Source: Propionicimonas paludicola (GTDB taxonomy: Bacteria; Actinomycetota; Actinomycetes; Propionibacteriales; Propionibacteriaceae). Taken from it: a DNA stretch of 64,000 nt. The notes below the pieces were generated by a model, which was given only the letters and a program-made list of their open reading frames with translations, was not told the DNA's origin and searched no databases. The DNA is taken from the NCBI RefSeq assembly GCF_002563675.1, contig NZ_PDJC01000001.1:2790001-2854000 (forward strand). Reading direction: 5' to 3'. Position numbers and translations under genes: made by a program. Below are positions 16,930 through 25,100 of this stretch, piece by piece (the first letter of the stretch is position 1; every line of letters begins with the position of its first letter).

Positions 16930-18204
16930 ATGTCCACTTCACAGCCGGCTCCGGCACTGACCAAACTGACCGGCCCGAAGTGGATCTTCCTCACGATTCT
17001 CGGCGGCCTGGGCATGATCGGGCCGTTCTCGATCGACACCATCTTTCCGGCATTCTCCGCCCTGGAGACCGAGTGGGGTGCCTCGGAGTTCGCGCTGCAG
17101 CAGATCATCAGCGTCTACCTGCTGTCCTACGCCCTGATGAGCCTGCTGCACGGCCCCCTCTCGGACGCGCTGGGCCGCAAGCCGGTGATTGTGGTCGGGA
17201 TGATCGTCTACGTGCTGGCCGCGGTCGGTTCGGCGCTCGCCCCGGGACTCGGCGTCCTGCTCTTCTTCCGGGTGATCCAGGGGTTCAGCGCCGGTGCCGG
17301 CCAGATCGTCAGCCGAGCCATGGTGCGCGACGTCTTCTCCGACGCCCAGGCCCAGCGGACCATGAGCCAGATCGCCATGATCTTCGCCTTGGCCCCGGCC
17401 CTGGCACCGGTGATTGGCGGCCTGCTGCTCGGCGTCGGCAACTGGCGACTGATCTTCTGGTTCCTGGCCGCCTTCGGGGTCGCCATCCTGGCCCTGGTGC
17501 TGTTCGCCATGCCGGAGACCCACCCCCGCGAGCGCCGCACCGCCTTCAACGCCCAGGCGCTGCTGGCCGGAGTCTCCGGCGTCTGGCGCAACCGGGACGG
17601 ACGCCGGCTGGCCTTCGCCGGCATGGCCAACTTCGCCGGCCAGTTCCTCTACATCTCGGCGGCCCAGCTGTTCGTGGTGAAGCTGCTCGGGCTGGGCGCC
17701 CAGGACTTCTGGATCCTGTTCGTCCCGCTGATCGGCGGCATGATGATCGGCTCCTGGGTGAACGGACGCATGGCCGGACGGGTCACCGGCGCCCAGCTGG
17801 CCAAGGCCGGCTACCTGGTCAGCACCGGCGCCGGCCTGCTGAACCTGACTCTGGCCCTGATCCCGGGCACCCAGGGGCTGCCCTGGGCGATCCTGCCGCT
17901 GCCGCTGTACACCTTCGGGGTGGCCCTGACCTTCCCGATCATCACCTTGGCCATGCTCGATCTGTTCCCGACGGCCCGCGGTGCGGCCTCGTCGGTGCAG
18001 TCCTTCGTGGCACTGCTGGCCAATGCCGCCATCGCCGGAGTCCTGGCCCCGCTGCTCGGCTTCTCGCTGTGGTCGCTGGCGGCCAGTGCATTGGTCGCCA
18101 CCCTGGTGGCCTGGTGGCTGTGGCGCGGTCACGTCCGCGGTGCGCTGGTCGAGCCGCACAGTTCGTCCGATGCTGCGGCTTTCGAACCGACCGACGAGTT
18201 GTGA
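16930..18204 (+). CDS. MFS drug-resistance transporter, Bcr/CflA type
   Basis: A 424-residue, 12-helix exporter. The first loop has the Bcr/CflA motif: DTIFPAFSALETEW, then GPLSDALGRKPVI (loop 2-3 signature) and FSAGAGQIVSRAMVRD, which is typical of the DHA1 Bcr subfamily. Members export bicyclomycin, chloramphenicol or sulfonamides, but the specificity of this one is unknown. ATG 16930 is preferred, with GGGAG upstream; GTG 16927 and an in-frame ATG at 16885 are alternatives. The region just upstream is repeat copy A. galM follows 36 bp downstream on the same strand. Confidence 0.88.
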   Translation: MSTSQPAPALTKLTGPKWIFLTILGGLGMIGPFSIDTIFPAFSALETEWGASEFALQQIISVYLLSYALMSLLHGPLSDALGRKPVIVVGMIVYVLAAVGSALAPGLGVLLFFRVIQGFSAGAGQIVSRAMVRDVFSDAQAQRTMSQIAMIFALAPALAPVIGGLLLGVGNWRLIFWFLAAFGVAILALVLFAMPETHPRERRTAFNAQALLAGVSGVWRNRDGRRLAFAGMANFAGQFLYISAAQLFVVKLLGLGAQDFWILFVPLIGGMMIGSWVNGRMAGRVTGAQLAKAGYLVSTGAGLLNLTLALIPGTQGLPWAILPLPLYTFGVALTFPIITLAMLDLFPTARGAASSVQSFVALLANAAIAGVLAPLLGFSLWSLAASALVATLVAWWLWRGHVRGALVEPHSSSDAAAFEPTDEL

Positions 18205-18240
18205 CCGAAGGCCGACGCCGGTCGGCGTAGCGTTGCGGCC

Positions 18241-19230
18241 ATGATGTCCGCTGCTGCTCCGATCCTGCTCGCCAACGACGACGTACGGCTCGAGTTACTC
18301 CCACTGGGAGCCACCATCCGCCGCTTCGAGGTCGCCGTCGATGGCGGCTGGCGCAACATCCTGTTGGGCCACCCGAACCTGGACGACTACACCCATAACC
18401 CGGGATACCTGGGGGCGAGCGTCGGCCGCTTCGCGAACCGGCTGGCCAAGTCGCAGTTCAGCCTGGACGGGGTGGACTACCGACTGGTCGCCAATGAAGG
18501 GGTCAACCAGCTGCACGGCGGGCCGGACGGTTTCGGCACCCGGTTGTGGGACATCGCTGCCACCGGCGACGACTTCGTCGAGTTCTCGTTGACCAGCGTC
18601 GACGGCGACCAGGGCTACCCGGGCGAGGCCACCATCACCGCCCGCTACGAGCTGGTCCCCGGCGGTGCCCAGATCACCTACCGGGCCACCACCGACGCCC
18701 CGACCGTGATCAACCTGACCACCCACCCGTACTTCAACCTGGACGGCGAGGGTGCCGGCGACACCAACGGACACCGGCTGTTCGTCCACGCCAGCGCCTA
18801 CACCCCCAACCACGACGACGGCATTCCCACCGGCGAGATCCGCGACGTGACCGGTTCGGCAGCCGACTTCCGGTCCGGCCCACTGTTCGGGGCGGCCCGG
18901 GAACGCGCCGAGGCCGAGGGGATCACCCGCAACGGCGGCTTCGATCACAACTTCGTGGTGGACGGGACCGGCATGCGCGAGCACTGCCGGCTGGTCGGCA
19001 GCAATGGGCTGACCCTGACCATCTGCAGCGACCAGGTGGCGATCCAGGTCTACGGCGGCGAGCACTTCGCCGGCGAGCCGGGGACGTCCGGGCGGACTTA
19101 CCCGCGCCGGGCTGGCGTCGCCCTGGAGACCCAGGGCTTCCCGGACGCACCGAACCACCCGAACTTCCCCAGCGCCGTGCTGCGCCCCGGCGAGGAGTAT
19201 CTGGCGGTCACGCAGTGGCTGCTGAGCTGA
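18241..19230 (+). CDS. galM: aldose 1-epimerase (galactose mutarotase)
   Basis: A 329-residue cytoplasmic mutarotase interconverting alpha and beta hexoses. Key features are GRFANRL and NEGVNQLHGGPDGFG with a catalytic-site histidine, TTHPYFNL with the second histidine, and HNFVVDG near residue 240. The catalytic base glutamate is in ALETQGFPDAPNHPNFPS, close to the C-terminus. Two adjacent ATGs (18241 and 18244) are possible starts. It is not in an operon with other Leloir genes; a GalT-like protein lies 43 kb away. About 20 bp after the stop the first copy of a structured RNA locus begins. Confidence 0.93.
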   Translation: MMSAAAPILLANDDVRLELLPLGATIRRFEVAVDGGWRNILLGHPNLDDYTHNPGYLGASVGRFANRLAKSQFSLDGVDYRLVANEGVNQLHGGPDGFGTRLWDIAATGDDFVEFSLTSVDGDQGYPGEATITARYELVPGGAQITYRATTDAPTVINLTTHPYFNLDGEGAGDTNGHRLFVHASAYTPNHDDGIPTGEIRDVTGSAADFRSGPLFGAARERAEAEGITRNGGFDHNFVVDGTGMREHCRLVGSNGLTLTICSDQVAIQVYGGEHFAGEPGTSGRTYPRRAGVALETQGFPDAPNHPNFPSAVLRPGEEYLAVTQWLLS

Positions 19231-19252
19231 GCTCCGCACCGCCGTCGTCCCT

Positions 19253-19350
19253 TCTGTCACTCGACACGCCGACGACACGCCGAGTTCGCCGAAACTGTCG
19301 GAACTGACCCGCGAAATCCTCTTGCGGAGGGGTGGGCATCGGACTAGAAA
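19253..19350 (+). promoter_or_regulatory. promoter and upstream 11-bp tandem repeat of structured RNA copy L
   Basis: The -35 TTGCGG (19322-19327) and -10 TAGAAA (19345-19350) are separated by exactly 17 bp. A 31-bp block at 19253-19283 is identical to the one upstream of the other copy and contains CGACACGCCGA twice in tandem (19262-19272, 19273-19283), an 11-bp period like a response-regulator site. The spacer and the 38 bp between these elements have diverged while the boxes have not, which points to function. Confidence 0.6.
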
Positions 19351-19356
19351 TGCTCC

Positions 19357-19545
19357 TACCAAACCACCTCGGTGGGGCGGGGATCGGGAGCAGGAAGTCA
19401 GCTTTCCGAGCGAAGTGAAAGCTTCAGTTCGGGCGGCCCGGTGATGCGGGTCGGGTTGGCTGGTAGTTCTTGATCGGTGCCGAGCATCACGACGGTTCCA
19501 CCTAGAAGGCCCCGGAGACTCATACTCGCCGGGGCCTTCGCCTTT
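19357..19545 (+). ncRNA. structured RNA, copy L
   Basis: A roughly 190-nt transcript is predicted downstream of a 17-bp-spaced promoter, ending in a 10-bp perfect GC-rich hairpin (19506-19538). Other helices: GUGAUGC with GCAUCAC (about 19441-19447 and 19484-19490), a hairpin at about 19405-19431 with loop UGAAAG, and GGUGG (19371-19375), which can pair either with the nearby CCACC (19364-19368) or with CCACC at 19498-19502. Three base pairs of the UGAAAG hairpin change compensatorily relative to copy R. No Rfam family was recognised. An osmC-like gene begins about 60 bp downstream, so it could be a leader, but copy R has no such gene. Confidence 0.6.
19506..19538 (+). terminator. 10-bp perfect hairpin ending RNA copy L
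   Basis: AAGGCCCCGG (19506-19515) pairs exactly with CCGGGGCCTT (19529-19538) around a 13-nt loop. The same stem and loop are conserved in copy R. No U-tract follows, so termination is inferred from stem strength and position. Confidence 0.55.
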
Positions 19546-19602
19546 GCCCAGCTATCGGGCAGCCGCAGTGGAGAGCCGGTTCCGACGAGCGATACTGCAT
19601 CC

Positions 19603-20028
19603 ATGAGCGATGAGACGAACCTGCGCACGGCTTCCCTGACCCGGCTGAGCGCCCGCAGCTACGAAGCCACCAACGTCCGCGGCGGCACCTTGCGCCTGGG
19701 CGAGGGCGACACCACCGACTTCACTCCGGTGGAGCTGCTCCTGGTCGCCCTGGCCGGCTGCTCGTCCATCGATGTGGACTACCTGACCGCCCGTCGCGCC
19801 GAGCCGACCCAGTTCGACGTTGAGGTGCATGCTGACAAGCTCAGCGACGACGACGGCAATCATCTGGGCCCGGTCGAGGTGACCTTCACGGTCCGCTTCC
19901 CGGAGGGTCCCGACGGCGACCGTGCCCGCGAGATGCTGCCGGTGGCCATCGCCAAGTCCCGCGATCGGCTGTGCACGGTCTCGCGGACGGTGCAGCTGCC
20001 GACCCCGGTCAGCTTCCAGCAGGCCTGA
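19603..20028 (+). CDS. OsmC family protein
   Basis: A 141-residue OsmC/YhfA-type protein; family members are thiol peroxidases or redox proteins acting on organic hydroperoxides. The conserved stretch FTPVELLLVALAGCSSIDVDYLT carries the helix-start cysteine (in GCSS). A second cysteine occurs in the C-terminal RLCTVSRT, giving the usual Cys pair. ATG 19603 restores the family N-terminus; the frame's extension to 19477 runs through the RNA locus and is ignored. No strong ribosome site is evident. It lies with the next gene inside the segment bounded by inverted RNA copies. Confidence 0.85.
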   Translation: MSDETNLRTASLTRLSARSYEATNVRGGTLRLGEGDTTDFTPVELLLVALAGCSSIDVDYLTARRAEPTQFDVEVHADKLSDDDGNHLGPVEVTFTVRFPEGPDGDRAREMLPVAIAKSRDRLCTVSRTVQLPTPVSFQQA

Positions 20029-20101
20029 GCCGACGAACCGCCGGACGCGGCTGCGGCGGGCTCTGGCCGTCCCGCTGCTCACCTGGCTGGCCTCCAACCT
20101 G

Positions 20102-21202
20102 GTGGCCTGGGTCACCGCGGCCCTCAGCGGCCAGGACTACCTGCAACCCAGCGCCCACCAGCGCTGGGACTCGCAGTGGTATCTGTCGATCGCCGAGCAC
20201 GGCTACGAGTCGTACCGCTGCATCGAGCGGTACTCGTGGTTCCCGGACGTGTGGTGCGGCAACACCGCCTGGTTCCCTGGCTATCCGATGGCGATTCGCC
20301 TGGTCAGCGCGCTCGGGCCGACTCCGGAGCTGGCCGGCATCATCGTCAGTGAGGCGAGCCTGCTGGGCGTGATGCTGGTGGTCTGGCAGCTGCTCGGCAC
20401 CCAACTGAACCGCAACAGCGGACCGGCCATGGCCCTGGCCGCAGTCTTCCCGGGCAGCATCTACTTCCACTCGGTGTTCCCGGTCTCGCTGTGCCTGCTC
20501 GGGTTGGCCCTGGTCGTCCTCGGCATCCGTCGGGAATCGTGGCTGATCGCCGGCATCGGCGCCTTCGTGGCCTTCGCCACCCACTTCGTCGGGGTGATCG
20601 GCGTGATCGGGGTGGTCGTGTCCCTGGCCTTCGGCTGGCGTGGACGTCCCTGGCCCGGACGGCTCTGGCGGGTAGCGGCCGCCGCCGGCCTGGGCAGCCT
20701 GGCCTACCCGTGGATGCTGTGGCTGATGCACGCCGACACCGGCAGCTGGACCATCTACTGGCAACACCAGGCCGACTACGGCAACACCGGCCTGCACAAC
20801 CCGCTGGAACAGCTCGAGCGGTTCTGGTCGCTGTCCTTCGCCCAATGGCATCCGATCGCCGCCGGCGATCCCTGGCTGGTCGTCCACTCCGTCGACGCCC
20901 AGCACCTGCAGCTGGTGGTGAACCTGATCTTCGCGATCCTGGTGGCCGGCACCCTCGGGTGGCGGCTGTGGCGCCGGGACCTGCCCGCCTGGGAGGCCGC
21001 GGCGGCCCTGATCGCGCTGGGTGCGCTGGCCGTCCCGGTGATCAGTGGCGCCTGGTCGGCCTGGTATCGCCACGATGCCTTGATGCTGGTGGCGCTACCG
21101 GTGCTGCGGCTGCCGCGGTGGGCCTGGGCCGTACTGATTGCGGCCTGCACGGTGCAGGCCATGCTCTTGGGCGCCATGTGGTTCAGCGGGGCTCTGATCT
21201 AG
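20102..21202 (+). CDS. membrane mannosyltransferase-like protein (PIG-V/GT39-like), start uncertain
   Basis: A polytopic membrane protein of about 366 residues from GTG 20102. An in-frame hydrophobic stretch starting near 20060 (LAVPLLTWLASNLVAWV) looks like the real first helix but has no usual start codon. GTG 19922 would overlap osmC by 107 bp. The loop after the first helix has HQRWDSQWYLSIAEHGY, the acidic signature of PIG-V-like enzymes that use polyprenyl-phosphate-mannose, and WFPGYPMAIRL follows. About nine further hydrophobic segments are present. The stop at 21202 is followed by the inverted RNA copy R. Confidence 0.72.
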   Translation: MAWVTAALSGQDYLQPSAHQRWDSQWYLSIAEHGYESYRCIERYSWFPDVWCGNTAWFPGYPMAIRLVSALGPTPELAGIIVSEASLLGVMLVVWQLLGTQLNRNSGPAMALAAVFPGSIYFHSVFPVSLCLLGLALVVLGIRRESWLIAGIGAFVAFATHFVGVIGVIGVVVSLAFGWRGRPWPGRLWRVAAAAGLGSLAYPWMLWLMHADTGSWTIYWQHQADYGNTGLHNPLEQLERFWSLSFAQWHPIAAGDPWLVVHSVDAQHLQLVVNLIFAILVAGTLGWRLWRRDLPAWEAAAALIALGALAVPVISGAWSAWYRHDALMLVALPVLRLPRWAWAVLIAACTVQAMLLGAMWFSGALI

Positions 21203-21239
21203 TCCGAACCGGGCCGACGATACGGCCCACCGCCCCGAC

Positions 21240-21428
21240 ATGGGCGAAGGCCCCGGCGAGTATGAGTCTCCGGGGCCTTCTAGGTGGGACCGTCGTGATG
21301 CTCGGTGCCGACCGAAAGCTACCAGCCAACCCGACCCGCATCACCGGACCGCCCGGACCAGGGCTTTCACCCCGACCGGAAAGCTGACTTCCTGCTCCCA
21401 ATCCCCGCCCCACCGAGGTGGTTTGGTA
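21240..21428 (-). ncRNA. structured RNA, copy R (inverted)
   Basis: This is a minus-strand homologue of the locus at 19357-19545, with the same helices and the same terminal 10-bp hairpin (21247-21279). Relative to copy L, one hairpin (about 21354-21381) shows A-U to G-C changes on both strands at three positions while its UGAAAG loop is unchanged. GGUGG at about 21410-21414 again has two possible partners. The transcript would run into the 3' end of the mannosyltransferase gene, so no downstream cis target exists. This favours a trans-acting RNA or a mobile duplicate. Confidence 0.6.
21247..21279 (-). terminator. 10-bp perfect hairpin ending RNA copy R
   Basis: The arms at 21247-21256 and 21270-21279 are the same sequence as in copy L, with the identical 13-nt loop. 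It may also terminate read-through from the + strand glycosyltransferase, which ends 45 bp away. Confidence 0.55.
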
Positions 21429-21434
21429 GGGATA

Positions 21435-21531
21435 TTTCTAGTCTGCGGCCCACACCACCGCAAGAGATTATGGAGACGATTTCTGGCAATTTGGACGAAA
21501 TCGGCGTGTCGTCGGCGTGTCGAGTGACAGA
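21435..21531 (-). promoter_or_regulatory. promoter and upstream 11-bp tandem repeat of structured RNA copy R
   Basis: On the minus strand, -35 TTGCGG (21458-21463) and -10 TAGAAA (21435-21440) are again 17 bp apart. The 31-bp upstream block with two tandem CGACACGCCGA units is at 21501-21531 and is identical to that of copy L. The distance from block to -35 is 37 bp, against 38 in copy L. Confidence 0.6.
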
Positions 21532-21555
21532 CGATACAAAAGCGACAAGACGGTC

Positions 21556-22041
21556 TCAGGCCTCCGGCGGCTGCTCGGTGACTGCCCGCTCCAGAGCCCG
21601 CAACATCACCACTGTGCCCTGCCGGATGATGTCGAGTTCCTCCAGGCTGAGCAGGCCGATGGTGACTCCCATGGCCCGTCCGAACATCGAATCCATCTGC
21701 CGGATCACCTCGATCCCGTCACTGGTCGGACGCAGCCGGCGCACCCGGCGGTCGTCGGGATCATCGAAGCGGGTGACCAGGCCCTTCTCGACGAGACGAT
21801 CGATCAATCCACTGGCCGTCGGAGCGCTGATCTGCATCAGCTCACCCAGCTCATGGCCGGCGATCCCGGGTTTCTTCACGATCTGACCGAGCACGCGCAC
21901 TTGCTGCATGGTCAGATCGGGCGGCATCGGCATCGGCCCGACCAGACCCATGGCACGGTCGTGAACCTGGGAGTTCAACTCGAAGATCTCGGCCAGAATG
22001 GCCGATCTCTCCGGATCCAGGCCCTTGATGGAATAAGCCAC
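21556..22041 (-). CDS. MarR-family transcriptional regulator
   Basis: A 161-residue winged-helix repressor. The recognition region is AGHELGELMQISAPTASGLIDRLVEKGLVTR, followed by the wing with DDPDDRRVRRLRPTSDG, both canonical for MarR. It is divergent from the RND exporter gene, with a palindrome GGTTAG-G-CTAACC in the shared 106-bp promoter. This arrangement strongly suggests that it represses the exporter and itself. The ligand is unknown. Its 3' end lies next to the promoter of structured RNA copy R. Confidence 0.88.
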   Translation of the reverse strand: MAYSIKGLDPERSAILAEIFELNSQVHDRAMGLVGPMPMPPDLTMQQVRVLGQIVKKPGIAGHELGELMQISAPTASGLIDRLVEKGLVTRFDDPDDRRVRRLRPTSDGIEVIRQMDSMFGRAMGVTIGLLSLEELDIIRQGTVVMLRALERAVTEQPPEA

Positions 22042-22066
22042 GAGGAAGCCTTCGTTTGGGTCAAAT

Positions 22067-22085
22067 GGTTAGGGTTAGGCTAACC
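22067..22085. promoter_or_regulatory. MarR operator between regulator and RND exporter
   Basis: A perfect 13-bp palindrome, GGTTAG-G-CTAACC, spans 22073-22085, and an additional half-site GGTTAG lies at 22067-22072. It lies between the divergent starts (22041 and 22148). Control of both genes is inferred. Confidence 0.65.
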
Positions 22086-22147
22086 GATGTGTGGAGGCTG
22101 TGCAGCCCCAAGAATTGCGCTGCCCCCGCCCGGACGAGAGAGAGACG

Positions 22148-25100
22148 ATGGTTCGACTCAGCAAGGCCAGCTTGGCCCAGCGCAGCGTGGTGCTGCTGCT
22201 CAGCCTGCTCGTGATCGCCCTCGGCGTCTACGCCGCAGGTGCCCTCAAGCAAGAACTCATCCCCTCGATCGATCTGCCCCGCGGCAGCGTCCTGACCATT
22301 TACCCGGGGGCATCCCCTGAGGTGGTCGAGGCTCAGCTCTCCAAGCCGATCGAGTCGGCGGTGAAAGCTGTCGCCGGGGTGACCAGCGTCACCTCGAAGA
22401 GCTCGTCCGGCGTCTCCCAGGTGAGTGTCCAGTGGGACTACGGCCTGAAGCCCGACGACATGGCCAACAAGATTCGCAGCGCCATCGACTCGATCTCCAC
22501 CGGCCTGCCGTCCTCGGTGAACCCGAAGGTGATCACCGGCAGCTTCGACGACATCCCGATCGTGGTCCTTGCGCTGTCCTCCTCCGATGACTCCACGATG
22601 CTGACCAGCAAGGTCAACCAGATCGTCGTCCCCGGCCTGAAGACCATCGACGGCGTCCGTGACGTCGCCGTGGGCGGCCAGGAGACCCGCGAGATCATGA
22701 TCAGCTACTCCCCGGCCGAGCTGAACAAGAAGAACATCGATCCGTCGCTGATCGGCCAGCTGTTCGCGGCGAACGCAACCGCCTTCCCGTCGGGCACCAT
22801 GCGCACCGACAACGCCAACCTGGACGTCCAGACCGGACGCACCTACTCCACGGCCGAGCAGATCGCCGGCCTACAGCTGCCCACCGCGGACGGTCCGATC
22901 AAGCTCGGCGACGTGGCCAAGGTCACCGAGCAGCCGGTCGAGACCACCAGCATCTCCCGGGTCGGCGGCAAGACCGCGCTCACCCTGCAGGTGACCAAGG
23001 AAGCCGGTGCCAACACCGTCTCGGTGGCCAAGGCGGTCGGTGCCATGCTCCCGCAGCTGGAGCAGCAGCTGGGTGGCAATGCCACCTTCACCACGGTCTT
23101 CGACCAGGCGCCCTACATCGAGCAGTCGATCCACGATCTCTCGGTCGAGGGCGGGATCGGCCTGGCCATGGCCGTCCTGGTGATCCTGATCTTCCTGGGC
23201 TCGCTGCGTCCAACCGTCATCACGGCCATCTCGATCCCGCTGTCGCTGCTGATCGCCCTGATCGGACTGTGGGTGGGCGGCTACTCGCTGAACATCCTCA
23301 CCCTGGCCGCACTCACCGTCGCGATCGGACGCGTGGTCGACGACTCGATCGTGGTGATCGAGAACATCAAACGTCACCAGGGCTATGGCGAGTTCGGACG
23401 CAAGTCGATCCTGAACGCCGTCCGGGAGGTGGCCGGGGCGGTGACCAGCTCGACGCTGACCACGGTCGCTGTCTTCCTGCCGATCGGCCTAGTCGGTGGT
23501 CAGGCCGGCGAGATCTTCCGTCCGTTCGCTCTGACCGTGACCATTGCGCTGGCCGCGTCCCTGTTCGTCTCGCTGACTCTGGTGCCGGTGCTGGCCTCCT
23601 GGTTCATGCGGCCCACCGCCAAGCAGCAGGCCCGCCAGCAGGTCGTCGAGCCCGAGGCCGAGAAGGACACCTGGCTGCAGAAGGCCTACCTGCCGGTGTT
23701 GAACTGGAGCCTGGCCCACCGCTGGATCACGGCGACGCTGGCCTTCGTCCTGTTCGCCGGGACCATGGCGCTGACCCCGCTGCTGAAGACCGACTTCCTC
23801 GGTGAGCAGGGCAACGAGTCGCTGATGATCAGCCAGAAGCTGCCGGCCGGCACCTCGCTGGCCGAGACCGACGCGGCCGCCCGCAAGATCGAGCAGCTGC
23901 TGTCCAGCGACCAGGCCGTCCAGACCTACTCGACCAGCATCGGTGGCAGCGGTAGCTCCTTCCTGGGCACCCAGGCCGACACCAACCAGGCCAACTACAC
24001 CGTGCCGCTGAAGGCCGGCTACTCGGCCAAGGACGTGGTTGGCCGGATCCGCGACCAGATCGGCGCGCTCGGCTCGTCGATGGGCACTGTCGAGGTCAGC
24101 GTCGGTAACTCCAGCTCCTCGGTGGTGGTCTATGTCGAGGGCTCCGACCAGGTCGCCCTCAAGGCCGCCAACGACCAGGTCGTGGCCATGATGAAGGACG
24201 TCCCCGACCTGGTGAATGTGACCTCCGACCTGAGCGAGGCGCGTGACCAGCTCTCGGTGAAGGTGGACGACCGCAAGGCCGCCGACCTGGGGATGACCCA
24301 GCTGTCGATCGGCCAGGCCGTCTCCCGCGCAGTGGCCGGCCAGCAGGTCGGCTCGATCGCCGTCGGCGACGACACCTTGAAGGTCTACCTGCGCGTGAAG
24401 TCGCCGGCCAAGAGCATCGAGCAGCTGCGCGACGCCGAGCTGCCGGTGACCCAGCTGATGAGCGGCAACGCCAAGAAGGACGCCGCCGAGAAGGTCTCCG
24501 ACGACTCCAAGGCGCTGCAGGACGAGTCCAAGGACGCGTCCGACAAGGCCTACAACGACCAGGTGAAGGCGCTGAAGAAGGCGCGGTCTCAGGCCAAGTC
24601 CGCCCAAGCGTCCCTTGCCTCGCAGCTGTCCAAGGCCAAGAAGAACCTGGCCAGCCTGCAGAAGCAGCTGAATGCCGCGTTGGCGATCCCGCTCTGCTCG
24701 GATCGTCCCGATCTCACCCCGCCGGCTTGTAGCCCGGTGGGAACCTCGGCGGCGGTGTTCCAGCTCACTCAGGCGGTCTCCGGAATGAGCATGCAGGTCG
24801 CTCAACTGGGCGGCGCGCTGGCCCAGGCGAAGTCCGGCACGTCCAGCGTCGACAAGCAGCTGGACGCCCTGGCCACTCAGCGGGAGAAGTCGCTCGAGGC
24901 CCAGGACAAGCAGCAGGCGATCCAGGACGCGTCCAAGGACGCCCAGGACGCCACCGCCAAGCCGGTGACCCTGTCCGCGGTGGCCAAGGTCGAGGTGGTC
25001 CAGGCACCGGCAACGGTGACCCGGGTGGACGGCGTCCGCTCGGCCACGATCAGTGCCAGCTCGGAGTCCGCCGACCTCGGCGCCACCACGGCCCAGATCC

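Noticed and set aside
19398-19628. Short frames encoding KAPASMSLRGLLGGTVVMLG-like peptides in both RNA copies
   Set aside because: The frame is conserved between copies, but the compensatory changes in the hairpin fit RNA structure better than a peptide, and no ribosome site precedes the frame. It remains a minor alternative.
21275-21292. T-box-like sequence AGGTGGGACCGTCG on the strand opposite to the RNA copies
   Set aside because: It resembles the T-box antiterminator core (TGGNACCGCG) but has one inserted base, lacks a specifier hairpin and has no downstream aminoacyl-tRNA synthetase gene.
22091-22147. 19-codon N-terminal extension of the RND exporter
   Set aside because: It is not hydrophobic and not conserved in type; ATG 22148 has a better ribosome site and gives a normal N-terminus.
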